Below are positions 42,681-52,966 of a stretch of DNA of 64,000 nt, one piece after another; the stretch's first letter is position 1; the number at the start of each line of letters is the position of its first letter. The notes beneath the pieces were generated by a model. It worked only from the letters and a program-made list of their open reading frames with translations, had not been told where the DNA came from and did no database searches. Both the position numbers and the translations under genes were made by a program. Source of the DNA: Sodalis sp. Psp (GTDB taxonomy: Bacteria > Pseudomonadota > Gammaproteobacteria > Enterobacterales > Enterobacteriaceae); contig JAHCVB010000002.1 in assembly GCA_024648745.1 (NCBI GenBank), positions 200,885 through 264,884 of the forward strand. Reading direction: 5' to 3'.

Positions 42681-43766
42681 ATGGCAGGGAATAGTATTGG
42701 GCAATTTTTCCGTGTTACCACCTTTGGTGAATCCCATGGTGCGGCATTGGGCGGGATCGTCGATGGTGTACCTCCAGGTATCCCCCTTTGCGAAAATGAT
42801 TTACAGCATGATCTCGATCGCCGTCGGCCTGGTACGTCGCGCTATACCACGCAACGTCGAGAACTGGACCGCGTGCAGATCCTCTCTGGAGTGTTTGAAG
42901 GGGTAACCACTGGCACCAGCATCGGGCTGCTGATTGAAAATACCGACCAGCGCCCCCAGGACTACAGCTCCATTAAGGATCTCTATCGTCCAGGCCACGC
43001 CGACTACAGCTATGAACAGAAGTACGGGAGACGAGATTACCGCGGTGGGGGGCGTTCATCGGCACGTGAAACGGTAATGCGCGTTGCTGCCGGTGCTATT
43101 GCCAAGAAGTATCTGGCGCTACAGTACGGGGTGCGGATACGCGGTTTTCTAGCGCAAATGGGTGATATCCAGTGCGAGCTCAAAGACTGGGCTCAGGTGG
43201 AGGAAAACCCATTTTTCTGCCCAGACAGCGATCAACTTGAGGCACTGGATACTTTGATGCGTGATCTGAAAAAATCTGGCGATTCCATCGGTGCGAAGGT
43301 GACGGTGGTGGCGGACAATCTACCAGCCGGCCTGGGCGAGCCAGTGTTCGATCGACTCGATGCCGATCTAGCTCATGCGCTAATGAGCATCAACGCTGTA
43401 AAAGGGGTAGAGATTGGCGATGGTTTTGCGGTCATCAGGAAACGCGGTAGCGAAAACCGTGATGAAATCACTCCCACAGGCTTTCAGAGTAATCACGCCG
43501 GTGGCGTTCTCGGCGGTATCAGCAGCGGTCAACCAGTCATTGCTCACCTTGCTCTAAAGCCCACCTCCAGCATTATGGTCCCTGGTCGGACAGTAAACCG
43601 TAGCGGTGAAGCGGTAGATATAGTCACCCATGGCCGACACGACCCCTGTGTTGGAATCAGAGCGGTATCGATTGCTGAGGCGATGATGGCGATCGTGCTT
43701 ATGGACCACTGTTTTCGGCAGCGAGCGCAGTGCGCCCATGTCATTCCAGCGGCTCCGATATGGTGA
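42681..43766 (+). CDS. aroC: Chorismate synthase
   Basis: AroC converts EPSP to chorismate using reduced FMN. At 361 residues it equals E. coli AroC. The family signatures [43 protein letters not shown] (here [12 protein letters not shown]) and [18 protein letters not shown] are present. Starts at an ATG with AGGAG. The last 20 residues differ somewhat from E. coli but the length is kept. Works with AroL in the same pathway. Confidence 0.97.
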   Translation: MAGNSIGQFFRVTTFGESHGAALGGIVDGVPPGIPLCENDLQHDLDRRRPGTSRYTTQRRELDRVQILSGVFEGVTTGTSIGLLIENTDQRPQDYSSIKDLYRPGHADYSYEQKYGRRDYRGGGRSSARETVMRVAAGAIAKKYLALQYGVRIRGFLAQMGDIQCELKDWAQVEENPFFCPDSDQLEALDTLMRDLKKSGDSIGAKVTVVADNLPAGLGEPVFDRLDADLAHALMSINAVKGVEIGDGFAVIRKRGSENRDEITPTGFQSNHAGGVLGGISSGQPVIAHLALKPTSSIMVPGRTVNRSGEAVDIVTHGRHDPCVGIRAVSIAEAMMAIVLMDHCFRQRAQCAHVIPAAPIW

Positions 43767-44268
43767 CCGTGATTGCTTCAGAGGCTAACGCTGATAGCGC
43801 CCAACACGGAGTCGTAATCTTAGTTGTGATAAAACATAGATCGTCTGATTTCAAGCACGTTTAGGTGTCATCAGCAGCTTATCCAGTATCGGGGGGAATG
43901 CTTGTCTGACAGGCGTTTCAGAAAAGTCAAAAAATCAAGGTATATTAAGGCTATCGTAGCCGTTTCCACCTTGCTAATTCATTTATGTCTCATCAACTTC
44001 CCATTAGGGTTGGTGCGCGTTACGTTAAACTCGCCCAATCAAGCGGAAAGTTTTAAAACTGATAACGTACAGGTGCAACGTGACTATCGTTAGTTGCTAC
44101 TGAACAATACTTCTTGAAAACATACCACAACGCTAGAACAATGCAGAATTTGCTACAACCTACTACTACGAAACTCCGTCGAAGAACTCTCCTAGGAGCG
44201 GACAGATTATAGCCCTAAAAACACAGAGGCTTTCCAGTGCAAATTTTGCTAACATCCTCTAATCACAC
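43767..44268. other. Gene-free stretch after aroC
   Basis: E. coli has mepA directly after aroC. A 63-codon frame at 43902-44093 with a hydrophobic start is faintly like a MepA N-terminus, but the match is too poor to call. The right part carries the fabB promoter. Confidence 0.45.
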
Positions 44269-44297
44269 TTGTTCAGCTTACATCTGTAAGCTAAAGT
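44269..44297 (+). promoter_or_regulatory. fabB promoter with FabR-type palindrome in its spacer
   Basis: A -35 TTGTTC at 44269-44274 and a -10 TAAAGT at 44292-44297 are 17 bp apart. The spacer, together with the first base of the -10, is AGCTTACA-TC-TGTAAGCT (44275-44292): two perfect 8-bp arms around 2 bp. As known in E. coli, FabR represses fabA and fabB by binding a palindrome of this general form (AGC-TACA-nn-TGT) within the promoter. The start codon of fabB is 40 bp downstream of the -10. Confidence 0.65.
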
Positions 44298-44336
44298 GCA
44301 TGACTGAACATTAAATATTATTACAAGAGGTATTAA

Positions 44337-45548
44337 ATGAAACGTGCTGTAATTACTGGTTTGGGGATCTTGTCAAGTATTGGCAACGACCAGAAAGAAG
44401 TCCTGGCCTCTTTGCAACAAGGCAGTTCCGGGATTACCTTTTCTCAGGAATTAAAAGATTCTGGCATGCGAAGTCATATCTGGGGCAACGTCAAACTCGA
44501 TATCTCCGGGCTGATTGATCGAAAAATAGCGCGCTTTATGGGCGATGCATCTATTTACGCCTACCTTTCCATGGAGCAGGCGATCGCCGATTCTGGGCTA
44601 ACACCAAAAATGGTGTCTAACGATCGTACCGGCCTTATCGTAGGCTCCGGCGGAGGCTCGCCACGTAACCAAGTTGCCGGATCCGACGGCATGCGTTCCC
44701 GAGGCCTGCGTGGTGTGGGACCTTATATGGTAACTAAAGCAATGGCCTCCGGTGTGTCGGCGTGTCTGGCGACGCCATTCAAAATCCGAGGTGTCAGCTA
44801 CTCCATCAGTTCTGCCTGTTCAACTTCTGCGCACTGTATCGGTAATGCAGTAGAAATGATTCAGCTTGGCAAACAGGATGTGGTTTTTGCCGGAGGCGGA
44901 GAAGAGCTGTGTTGGGAAATGGCTTGTGAGTTTGACGCCATGGGAGCGCTGTCCACACACTATAATGACACACCGGAAAAAACCTCGCGCACCTATGATA
45001 TCAACCGCGATGGCTTTGTCATTGCTGGCGGTGGTGGTATTGTTGTTGTAGAAGAGTTAGAGCACGCACTGACCCGCAGTGCCCATGTTTATGCTGAAAT
45101 CATCGGCTACGGCGCAACGTCCGACGGTGCTGATATGGTCTCTCCTTCGGGAGAAGGCGCTATTCGCTGTATGCAGATGGCTCTAAAAGATGTCGATACA
45201 CCAATAGATTATCTTAATGTCCATGGTACCTCTACACCAGTCGGGGACGTGAAAGAACTATGGGCTATCCGTGAAACCTTCGGTAGTCAGCATCCAGCAT
45301 TCTCCTCTACTAAAGCGATGACCGGCCATTCGCTGGGAGCAGCTGGGGTGCATGAAATGATTTTTACATTGCTGATGCTGGAACACGGCTTCATTGCCCC
45401 AAGTATTAATATTGAGGAACTGGATCCGCAGGCGGAAGGCATGAATTTGGTCACGGAGTCGACTCAGCGCGAATTGACCACTGTCATGAGCAACAGCTTT
45501 GGTTTTGGCGGCACTAACGCAACACTAGTAATGCGTAAATATCGGTAA
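44337..45548 (+). CDS. fabB: Beta-ketoacyl-ACP synthase I
   Basis: FabB elongates acyl chains in type II fatty acid synthesis and is needed for unsaturated fatty acids in enterics. The 403-residue product (E. coli 406) has the catalytic triad Cys161 in [10 protein letters not shown], His296 in [11 protein letters not shown] and His331 in TGHSLGAAG, plus the C-terminal FGFGGTNA. It starts at an ATG after an AGAGG site. The promoter carries a FabR-like palindrome. With accD it shows that membrane lipid synthesis is autonomous. Confidence 0.98.
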   Translation: MKRAVITGLGILSSIGNDQKEVLASLQQGSSGITFSQELKDSGMRSHIWGNVKLDISGLIDRKIARFMGDASIYAYLSMEQAIADSGLTPKMVSNDRTGLIVGSGGGSPRNQVAGSDGMRSRGLRGVGPYMVTKAMASGVSACLATPFKIRGVSYSISSACSTSAHCIGNAVEMIQLGKQDVVFAGGGEELCWEMACEFDAMGALSTHYNDTPEKTSRTYDINRDGFVIAGGGGIVVVEELEHALTRSAHVYAEIIGYGATSDGADMVSPSGEGAIRCMQMALKDVDTPIDYLNVHGTSTPVGDVKELWAIRETFGSQHPAFSSTKAMTGHSLGAAGVHEMIFTLLMLEHGFIAPSINIEELDPQAEGMNLVTESTQRELTTVMSNSFGFGGTNATLVMRKYR

Positions 45549-45599
45549 AAGAGTATTTCCTACGGCTAAGAGGATACTATCCTAAGCTGATCTACTTAG

Positions 45600-45790
45600 T
45601 TAAGTGTTTACGTAGGACAATGTATTCTTTCATTAGCCATGAAAGAATCGTCAAGAGCTTATGGGTCACTGGGGTCAATTAGTTTGTCGGTTAATTTGCT
45701 GATATCACTCTGGAGAGTGCATTATTACCCTAGAACTTATCATGTTACGTTGCTGATAAAACTCAATGCTTGAATAGCGTCAAATTCGAC
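45600..45790 (-). pseudogene. mnmC: Probable trace of decayed tRNA modification enzyme MnmC
   Basis: Between fabB and pdxB E. coli has mnmC on the opposite strand. The minus strand here gives a run starting with C and reading ISKLTDKLIDPSDP then ALDDSFMANER, which follows the spacing of the MnmC end segment (CAEILAAQMSDEPIP, then LAALNPNR). The rest of this roughly 2-kb gene is not visible. MnmC completes mnm5s2U in tRNA wobble positions. Confidence 0.45.
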
Positions 45791-45799
45791 TGAATCCAA

Positions 45800-46555
45800 A
45801 ATAATCATTTTGAGATTGAGATCAGTAGTTAGCATAATTTATATACAAAGTATAGTTATTAGTAAGTAGGGATAAAATGTTCCGTCATCGGTACCTTTAA
45901 CGTGTAGTATTAGGGTCACGCTGGTTTCTCTTTCAGTACCTTTAGTGTCCTCTTACAGTTTTGTGACTCTAGAAAAGTAACGGATTAAATAGCATGAGTA
46001 ACGTTTCTGGCGGTGAGATCTCGCTGGCAGTGGAAAGCGTTAAGTCTCACGTTGTTTTAGGTAGTACAAGATGATTGAAAACACCGGAGAAGGTGCACCA
46101 TAGTGGTAGTTACAGCGCACTTTAGGATATGTCCTATACTTGGACTACTAATGAGATTCCGTCGATCAACTTCGGCTATCCCTCGTGTTCAGTACCACTG
46201 TTATACTGTGCGCATAGAGTGACTATCCCAAGTAATTCTGCTGTATGTCCATCAGCCACGCCGAGACGATTTTTCAATTGCCTGATATTTTCATAAGGCG
46301 CTTAACTAGAGAGAAGCTTAGCTTATGAAAATAGTGATAGTGTTTTCTAGTTAACCGTAGTGCTTACTGTCGGCGTCTGGCGACGAGGTGGTATTTTTTG
46401 TCTAAATTTTGTCAGATTTCATTATCGTAAGTTCAATGGATTTCGAGGACGGTAATGAAAAAATAAAACGTGATAGGATTGGGATTTTTGCGCACTCAAT
46501 GGCAAAATGCTCCATTGTAATCGTCTGATAATAGAATGCTGCCGGGGAGCCTGAT
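45800..46555. other. Gene-free stretch with a long inverted repeat
   Basis: No gene remnant recognised. It holds a perfect 12-bp inverted repeat at 46286-46333 and, at its right end, a ribosome-binding site for pdxB. Confidence 0.5.
46286..46333. repeat. Perfect 12-bp inverted repeat
   Basis: TATTTTCATAAG at 46286-46297 and its exact reverse complement at 46322-46333, 24 bp apart. The interior can add four more pairs (GCTT with AAGC). There is no T-run beyond it. Confidence 0.75.
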
Positions 46556-47680
46556 GTGAAAATCCTAGTGGATGAAGATATACTGTACGCTAAGGAGCTG
46601 TTCGGGCGTTTAGGAGACGTACAGACGGTGTCAGGCCGTGCGATCCCAGCATCGGCACTGGGGCAAGCCGATGCATTGATAGTGCGTTCGGTAACCCGAG
46701 TCGATAGCGCGCTGCTTGATGGCAGTCAAGTGAAATTTGTGGGTACTGTCACTTCTGGAACCGATCATATCGATGAAGACTGGCTAGCGCATGTAGGTAT
46801 CGGCTTCTCCGCTGCTCCGGGCTGTAATGCTATTGCGGTGGTAGAGTATGTCTTTTCTGCACTATTATTGTTGGCTAAGCGTGATGGTTTCGCGCTGCGC
46901 GACAAAACCGTTGGCATCGTTGGCGCCGGTAATGTTGGCGGCCGGCTGCATTTTCTAATGAAAGCACTCAGCGTGCGAACCTTATTATGCGATCCTCCTC
47001 TTGCCGAAAAAGGGGCACCTGGTGACTGGCAACCACTGGAAAAACTAGTGATAGAGGCGGATGTACTGACGTTTCATACTCCCCTGATTCGCACCGGTCG
47101 GCACGCGACCTGGCATCTGGTGGATGAACAGCTTATAGCGGCACTGCCGGATAACCGAATTTTAATCAATACCTGCCGCGGCGCGGTGATAGATAATTTT
47201 GCTCTGCTACGAGCGCTAGAAGGCGGCAAACTTCTCAGCATGGTATTGGATGTGTGGGAACCAGAGCCAGAGCTGTCATTGCCGCTACTAGCCAGGGTTG
47301 ATATCGGTACTGCACATGTCGCCGGTTACACGATGGAAGGTAAGGTGCGGGGCACCACCCAGATTTTCGATGCTTATAGTGCTTTTCTTGGCAGTGACGC
47401 GCGCGCTAATCTGCTGCCACTGCCGGTAGTGAAGTGTATCCGCTTGCAAAGTGCTATTGATGAAGAGACACTGCGCCTACTGGCTCATATGGTTTATGAT
47501 GTGCGACACGACGATATGCAGTTACGCCGCGTGGCCAGTTTACCAGGTGAGTTTGATCGTTTGCGAAAAACTTATTCTCAGCGTCGCGAGTGGTCGTCGC
47601 TTTGTGTGGAAACCGATGACAATGAAGACCTAGAACACCTGATACAACTTGGTTTTCATGCCCGTATTGCTCCTAACTGA
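46556..47680 (+). CDS. pdxB: Erythronate-4-phosphate dehydrogenase
   Basis: PdxB oxidises 4-phosphoerythronate in the DXP-dependent route to pyridoxal phosphate. The 374-residue product (E. coli 378) is a D-2-hydroxyacid dehydrogenase: NAD-binding [12 protein letters not shown] in the middle, [10 protein letters not shown], the WEPEPEL region and [14 protein letters not shown], then the PdxB-specific C-terminal dimerisation domain. The start is GTG, preceded by GGGGAG. It is followed by the usg fossil and then truA, as in E. coli. One substitution is visible: GGR for GRR after the glycine motif. Confidence 0.96.
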   Translation: MKILVDEDILYAKELFGRLGDVQTVSGRAIPASALGQADALIVRSVTRVDSALLDGSQVKFVGTVTSGTDHIDEDWLAHVGIGFSAAPGCNAIAVVEYVFSALLLLAKRDGFALRDKTVGIVGAGNVGGRLHFLMKALSVRTLLCDPPLAEKGAPGDWQPLEKLVIEADVLTFHTPLIRTGRHATWHLVDEQLIAALPDNRILINTCRGAVIDNFALLRALEGGKLLSMVLDVWEPEPELSLPLLARVDIGTAHVAGYTMEGKVRGTTQIFDAYSAFLGSDARANLLPLPVVKCIRLQSAIDEETLRLLAHMVYDVRHDDMQLRRVASLPGEFDRLRKTYSQRREWSSLCVETDDNEDLEHLIQLGFHARIAPN

Positions 47681-47699
47681 CATCCAAGGCCGATTTTAC

Positions 47700-48190
47700 A
47701 CCATGAAACAGTTCGAATTTAATAATCTCTTTAGATATACTTTGATGAAGAATGCCGTGGCATGGTATTGCACGATATCGCTATATGTCATCGAAACAGG
47801 CTGTTTAGTAGTCGACTGCAGCGAGGTCCATTCACTTTGGCACTCAACGTGTCGTTAGTCATATCGAATTATTAAGCAAAGGCAATGGCTAAGTTATCAT
47901 AATCTATCTGGAGGTGATGTCGGACTCATTAAGTAATCATTTCTTCTGGTAGCAAAGCCTGCTACATCATTATTTGAATTTCAGCAATGCGTGTTGGCAT
48001 TTGTTCATTACTGGGACAGAACATCTAAGAGACCCATCTGTTGAATGGCATTCCCAAGCAGGCCGTTATAACCACCTGATTACGGAGATTGATGGATCGG
48101 AGCTAGCTAGTAAAGCTAGTAAAATGAGACAGCAGCACTGATGACCAGGATAGATAACGCATTCCTTACAGCGGCCAATGATGGTGTGAT
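47700..48190 (+). pseudogene. usg: Decayed semialdehyde dehydrogenase-like protein Usg
   Basis: Between pdxB and truA, where E. coli has usg. A plus-strand frame near 47780-47830 reads YVIETGCLVVDCSEV, matching WVEEATNSGCLVIDSSGL, and the end before truA reads [13 protein letters not shown], in the place of DNVRFGGALMAVK. About half the gene length is gone. Intact Usg has no firmly known role. Confidence 0.55.
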
Positions 48191-48973
48191 GTGAAGTTAG
48201 TGCTCGGTATCGAATATGATGGCAGTGCATATTATGGCTGGCAGCGGCAGCAGGAAGTGCCCAGCGTGCAGGAGCGTCTGGAGCGCGCTTTGTCAATCGT
48301 TGCCAGCGATTTGATCACGGTATTTTGCGCAGGCAGAACCGATGCCGGCGTACACGCCACAGGACAAGTGGTACATTTTGAAACCCACACGCGGCGGCCG
48401 GACACCGCTTGGACGCTCGGCGTCAATGCTAATCTGCCTGCTGATATCACAGTGCGCTGGGTAGCATCGGTGGCAGACAATTTTCATGCACGTTTTAGTG
48501 CGACCGCCAGGCGTTACCGCTATATTATTTATAATCATCAGTTGCGCCCGGCGTTGTTATGGCGTGGCTTAGCCCATTTTTATCGTCCGTTGGACGCGCA
48601 AAAAATGGAGCGCGCCGGCCAGTGTTTACTGGGCGAAAACGATTTCACCTCTTTCCGTGCGCTGCAATGCCGGTCGCATAGCCCCTGGCGCACCGTACAT
48701 CATTTACGAGTTATACGCCAGGAGCAATATCTGATTGTCGACATTAAAGCGAATGCTTTTGTTCATCATATGGTTCGTAATATTGTAGGCAGTCTTATGG
48801 AGGTGGGGTGCGGAAACCAGCCGGAAAGCTGGATAGCTGATTTGCTGGTGCTCCGCAACCGGACGTGGGCCGGTGTCACCGCACCGGCAGCGGGACTTTA
48901 TTTAGTGGAAGTGGATTATCCGTCATGTTTTTCTCTTCCTGTGCCATCAATGGGGCCATTATTTTTAGCGTAG
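48191..48973 (+). CDS. truA: tRNA pseudouridine(38-40) synthase
   Basis: TruA makes pseudouridine at positions 38-40 of many tRNAs. The 260-residue product (E. coli 270) has the catalytic Asp51 in [40 protein letters not shown], and [12 protein letters not shown]. The start is GTG at 48191; the E. coli protein has about ten more N-terminal residues, for which no in-frame start exists here. TruA is one of the modification enzymes that survives, while tgt, queA, truB and mnmC do not. Confidence 0.96.
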   Translation: MKLVLGIEYDGSAYYGWQRQQEVPSVQERLERALSIVASDLITVFCAGRTDAGVHATGQVVHFETHTRRPDTAWTLGVNANLPADITVRWVASVADNFHARFSATARRYRYIIYNHQLRPALLWRGLAHFYRPLDAQKMERAGQCLLGENDFTSFRALQCRSHSPWRTVHHLRVIRQEQYLIVDIKANAFVHHMVRNIVGSLMEVGCGNQPESWIADLLVLRNRTWAGVTAPAAGLYLVEVDYPSCFSLPVPSMGPLFLA

Positions 48974-49025
48974 TGAAACTCCTAATTCTTATTTGTTTTA
49001 TTATTTGAATTACTGGACGGAATAT

Positions 49026-49370
49026 ATAAAATTTATCATTGATTTTACTTATAATTTTCATATCGATATACATCTGACAGAGTTGGTGACTCAATACGGT
49101 ATCTAGATCTATGTCCTTTTTGCTCATTCCTGAAATTAGTCTGGTGGTGACGCGCTATCCCCACCTAGAGGTAATGTTTATTCGTTGCTAACATATTAGC
49201 ATTGATAAGCAGCGATGCGGTCAAGTTCAATAATTCCCTTTACCAAGATGCCAAGGAGGAGGTGATAGGTAAATTAGAGATTTCTATGCAAGTTTGCTAG
49301 TACGATACATACGATACAATAGATAACTGACCTCGCTATCGTGAGATACGTGGGATGATGACGGGCTGCA
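49026..49370 (+). pseudogene. dedA: Decayed DedA family membrane protein
   Basis: Between truA and accD, as in E. coli dedA. The plus strand gives FIIDF then FHIDIHLTELVTQYGI (E. coli FILHIDVHLAELVAEYGV), then after a shift EISLVVT (ETGLVVT), then DAVKFNNSLYQDAKEE near 49215-49260. Stops and shifts are present, and the C-terminal half is lost. DedA proteins are membrane proteins tied to lipid-carrier flipping and proton motive force. Confidence 0.78.
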
Positions 49371-49415
49371 CACTATGGTTAAAGGTTATGTTAGGTTTAA
49401 ACAGAAAGGTTATCA

Positions 49416-50288
49416 ATGAGTTGGATTGAACGAATTCTAAATAAGAGCACTATTGCCCCGGGGCGCCGAGTGAATATTCCCGAAGGGATATGGACCAAAT
49501 GTGATAGCTGTGGCCAAGTACTGTATCGTGCAGAGCTAGAACGCAACCTAGAGGTCTGCCCTAAATGCGATCACCATATGCGTATAACCGCACGCGCCCG
49601 CCTGCACACTTTCCTGGATAAAGGAAGTGAGTTAGAGCTCGGCAATGAGCTGGAGCCGAAAGATATCCTGAAATTCAGAGACTTGAAAAAGTATAAAGAT
49701 CGCCTAGTAGCGGCCCAAAAAGTCACCCACGAGAAAGATGCACTAGTGGTAATGAAAGGAGCGCTGTATGGCATGCCTGTGGTGGTCACGTCTTTTGAAT
49801 TTGCTTTTATCGGTGGATCAATGTCTTCGGTAGTCGGCGCGCGTTTTGTTCGTGCGGTAGATCAAGCGTTGGAAGATAACTGTCCTTTGGTGTGCTTCTC
49901 CGCTAGCGGCGGAGCCCGCATGCAGGAATCACTGATGTCGCTGATGCAGATGGCTAAAACCAGCGCTGCGCTGGCCAAGTTGCGTGAGCGGTGTTTGCCT
50001 TACATCTCGGTGTTGACTGACCCTACCATGGGGGGTGTCTCCGCCAGTCTAGCGATGTTGGGGGACTTAAACGTCGCCGAGCCAAAAGCGCTGATTGGTT
50101 TTGCTGGTCCGCGGATCATTGAACAGACGGTACGTGAAAAACTGCCGGCCGGCTTTCAGCGCAGTGAGTTTCTGTTGGAAAAAGGCGCCATTGACCTTAT
50201 TGTGCGCCGACCGGAAATGCGTCTTCGTCTCGCCGCTCTACTGGCAAAAATGACTAACAGACCACAACCCTCTCCCATTGCCGACTGA
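49416..50288 (+). CDS. accD: Acetyl-CoA carboxylase carboxyltransferase beta subunit
   Basis: AccD forms, with AccA, the carboxyltransferase that makes malonyl-CoA for fatty acid synthesis. The 290-residue product (E. coli 304) has the zinc ribbon with Cys29, Cys32, Cys48 and Cys51, then [10 protein letters not shown] and the [14 protein letters not shown] carboxyltransferase signature. The C-terminus is about 14 residues shorter than in E. coli, in the poorly conserved tail. It is followed by folC, as in enterics. Confidence 0.97.
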   Translation: MSWIERILNKSTIAPGRRVNIPEGIWTKCDSCGQVLYRAELERNLEVCPKCDHHMRITARARLHTFLDKGSELELGNELEPKDILKFRDLKKYKDRLVAAQKVTHEKDALVVMKGALYGMPVVVTSFEFAFIGGSMSSVVGARFVRAVDQALEDNCPLVCFSASGGARMQESLMSLMQMAKTSAALAKLRERCLPYISVLTDPTMGGVSASLAMLGDLNVAEPKALIGFAGPRIIEQTVREKLPAGFQRSEFLLEKGAIDLIVRRPEMRLRLAALLAKMTNRPQPSPIAD

Positions 50289-50390
50289 TGGGAACCTGAT
50301 CATCAAGATGAGGTGTAACTCAGCTACGTAAGCCTGTCAGATACTATCTGCTAGGGCGAGATATGTTTAGTAAGATTTAGGCATAAGACA

Positions 50391-51674
50391 ATGAACGGAC
50401 ATATGAAAAATATTCCTGTTCCCCAGTCCACATCGCCACTGATCGTATGGCTTTATTACCTTGAACATCTACATGCCAAACCCATTGATCTAGGTCTAGG
50501 CCGAATGCGCAGCGTCGCTACAGAACTGGATTTGCTGCGACCTGCGCCGCGGATTGTTATCGTCGGCGGCACCAACGGAAAAGGAACTACTTGTCGGCTT
50601 CTAGAAGTCATTTTCTTATCTGCTGGAATGCGAGTTGGCGTTTATAGTTCTCCTCATCTGCTGAGTTACACTGAACGAGTGCGGATTCAGGGCAAAGAGC
50701 TACCAGAAGCTACGCACAGTGTCGCGATGTCGGTTATTGCAGCTAGCTGCGGGAAGCAGTCGCTTAGTTATTTTGAATTCGGTACGCTCGCGGCGTTTCA
50801 ACTTTTTAAGCAGTCAATGCTGGATATCGTTATCCTGGAAGTTGGGCTAGGTGGGAGGTTGGATGCTACCAATATCGTAGATGCTGATATTGCCGTCATT
50901 ACTACCATTGCTCTCGATCATACTGACTGGCTGGGGCCGGATCGTGCCAGCATTGCTCGAGAGAAAGCCGGTATATTCCGCCGTGGTAAGCCAGCGGTGG
51001 TAGGAGAGCCTGACCGGCCTGAGATCCTGGACGCTGCTGCAGCAGACACCGGTGCTGAGCTTTATGCCCGCGATCGCGACTGGTGGTGGCAGGTCGATGG
51101 AGATCGATGGTGTTGGTGGGATAGGGAGTTGAAACTGTCAGCGTTACCACTGCCGGTCATTCCGCTAGACAACGCTGCCACCGCGCTGGCCGTGATTCGC
51201 CGCCTGCCATTTTCAGTGCCGGAAAGTGCTGTTTTCTATGGACTGCGTAATGCCGCTCTACCGGGTCGTTTTCAATGCATCGGCCAATCACCGATGACAA
51301 TTTTAGATGTTGCCCATAATCCGCATTCTGCTGGTTATCTAATGAGCCGTTTGGCGACACTGTCCTGTACCGGCACGGTACGCGCGGTAGTGGGCATGTT
51401 GGAGGATAAAGATATTGCCGGAACACTCTACTGCCTGCGCAATCTTGTGCAGGTTTGGTATTGCGCCTCGCTCGACGGACCTCGCGCTGCCAGTGCCGCA
51501 CAGTTAGCTGCCTATCTTGACGGCGACGTGCAACAATTTGAAGATGTAGAGAGCGCTTGGCATCAGGTGATGGTAGATGCCACTGCGGAAGATTGTGTGT
51601 TGGTATTCGGTTCGTTCCATACTGTGGCACTAGTCATGGCGTTAACAGAACAGGAGAAACGTTGTGGCAAGTAA
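50391..51674 (+). CDS. folC: Bifunctional dihydrofolate / folylpolyglutamate synthase
   Basis: FolC adds glutamate to dihydropteroate and then extends the polyglutamate tail of folates. The 427-residue product (E. coli 422) has the P-loop GGTNGKGTTC, YSSPHLLSYTERVRIQG, VILEVGLGGRLDATN, ALDHTDWLGP and DVAHNPHSAGYL. ATGs at 50391 and 50403 are both possible; neither has a strong ribosome-binding site. Its last 11 bp overlap the GTG start of dedD, implying coupled translation. Confidence 0.96.
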   Translation: MNGHMKNIPVPQSTSPLIVWLYYLEHLHAKPIDLGLGRMRSVATELDLLRPAPRIVIVGGTNGKGTTCRLLEVIFLSAGMRVGVYSSPHLLSYTERVRIQGKELPEATHSVAMSVIAASCGKQSLSYFEFGTLAAFQLFKQSMLDIVILEVGLGGRLDATNIVDADIAVITTIALDHTDWLGPDRASIAREKAGIFRRGKPAVVGEPDRPEILDAAAADTGAELYARDRDWWWQVDGDRWCWWDRELKLSALPLPVIPLDNAATALAVIRRLPFSVPESAVFYGLRNAALPGRFQCIGQSPMTILDVAHNPHSAGYLMSRLATLSCTGTVRAVVGMLEDKDIAGTLYCLRNLVQVWYCASLDGPRAASAAQLAAYLDGDVQQFEDVESAWHQVMVDATAEDCVLVFGSFHTVALVMALTEQEKRCGK

Positions 51675-52302
51675 ATTTCAAAACCGCCTGGTCGGGACTA
51701 TTGTTCTTGTCGCTCTCGGAGTCATTATTCTACCTAGCTTGCTGGACGGTAAAAAAAAACACTATCAGGATAAGTTTGTCACTATTCCGCTAATGCTAAA
51801 GCCTAGTGACAACAATACAATTAGTATAACACTACCCGATCAACAGTTACCTAGTCAATCGCCAAAAGGAATAGAACAGGAAAGAAAGCGATTGAGCTCT
51901 CCAATTCCAAGTCAGCAGCAATTAGGTAACGACATCGTTGCACAACAGTCCGTGATAGTTAGAAACTCTGATGCCACTGGAGATAAAATCCCGCCTACTG
52001 CACGTCGGGAGAGTCAGTCTGCCTCCAAATCTAAAGCAGCTGCCGAACAAGCGCCGGAAGAAGAAACATGGGTAGTGCAGCTGGGTGCACTGAAAAATGC
52101 TGGTAGGGTTGCCGAGATTGTCGCTAAGTTGCGACTGTTCGGCTATCACATCTATACTTTGCCGTCGGTTCCAGTGCAAGGGCAGGTTACCCGAATTTTC
52201 GTTGGTCCAGATGCATATAAAGGAAAACTACAAGACTTGCTCGGAGAATTAAATCAGTTAAGCGGTCTTAACGGTCAATTACGTTCCTATAGCGTTCGCT
52301 AA
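51664..52302 (+). CDS. dedD: Cell-division SPOR-domain protein DedD
   Basis: DedD is an inner-membrane protein whose periplasmic SPOR domain binds denuded septal peptidoglycan; it helps FtsN. The 212-residue product (E. coli 220) has a short N-terminal cytoplasmic part, a membrane segment at about 10-27, a Ser/Gln-rich linker in place of the Pro/Lys-rich one of E. coli, and a SPOR domain from VVQLGALKNAGRV to the end. The start is GTG inside the end of folC. A nine-base A run at 51751-51759 encodes the KKK after the membrane segment. Confidence 0.93.
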   Translation: MASKFQNRLVGTIVLVALGVIILPSLLDGKKKHYQDKFVTIPLMLKPSDNNTISITLPDQQLPSQSPKGIEQERKRLSSPIPSQQQLGNDIVAQQSVIVRNSDATGDKIPPTARRESQSASKSKAAAEQAPEEETWVVQLGALKNAGRVAEIVAKLRLFGYHIYTLPSVPVQGQVTRIFVGPDAYKGKLQDLLGELNQLSGLNGQLRSYSVR

Positions 52303-52445
52303 ACTTTATATTTAATTGAATTTAGTTGAAATAATTTATTTTTTGTTATTCATTAAAACTTAAGAGATAAATTTTTTACGAAAACGTTTTTTCTGTTAGA
52401 ATTCGCTATGAATTAGCTGAGTAGTGAACGATCAAGGATAAGTAC

Positions 52446-52925
52446 ATGATCTGGATTGATTACGTCATCATCAGCATCATTATTTTTTCTAGCTTCGTGA
52501 GCCTAATTCGCGGGTTTGTTCGCGAAGTGTTGTCTTTAGTCATTTGGATTTGTGCATTTTTTATCACCAATCATTGCTATAGTTACCTTGCGGTTTATTT
52601 TACCCGTTTTAAAGAACAAGCAGTTCGCAATGGTATCGCGATTATCTTGCTGTTTGTAGTGATCCTGATTATTGGAACAATCATTAATTACGCAATTACC
52701 TCGCTGGTAGAGCAGGCTGGTTTATCCGGCACGGACCGGATAGTAGGTGTCTGTTTTGGTGCACTACGCGGCATTATGATTGTATCGGCGTTACTGTTTT
52801 TTTTCGATACGTTCATCGGTTTCTCCCACATCCAGAATTTGCAGCAGTCTCAACTGATACCTCAGTTTAGCGGTATTATTAAATGGTTGTTAAATTTATC
52901 CGCCAAGCACGTCGGAGTTTCTTAG
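52446..52925 (+). CDS. cvpA: Colicin V production membrane protein CvpA
   Basis: A 159-residue inner-membrane protein (E. coli 162) with about four hydrophobic helices and the conserved LIRGFVREVLSL and GTDRIVGVCFGALRGI segments. In enterics it is co-transcribed with purF; its function is not well defined, with reported links to envelope homeostasis. Here purF, directly downstream, is dead while cvpA is clean, so selection on cvpA is independent of purine synthesis. Confidence 0.94.
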   Translation: MIWIDYVIISIIIFSSFVSLIRGFVREVLSLVIWICAFFITNHCYSYLAVYFTRFKEQAVRNGIAIILLFVVILIIGTIINYAITSLVEQAGLSGTDRIVGVCFGALRGIMIVSALLFFFDTFIGFSHIQNLQQSQLIPQFSGIIKWLLNLSAKHVGVS

Positions 52926-52966
52926 GGGTAGTATTTGTCCCAATAAATTAATTATAAAATAATAAC

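Noticed and set aside
43902..44110. Possible remnant of mepA after aroC
   Set aside because: A hydrophobic start and a few residues recall MepA, and E. coli has mepA here, but no run of matches was long enough to separate from chance.
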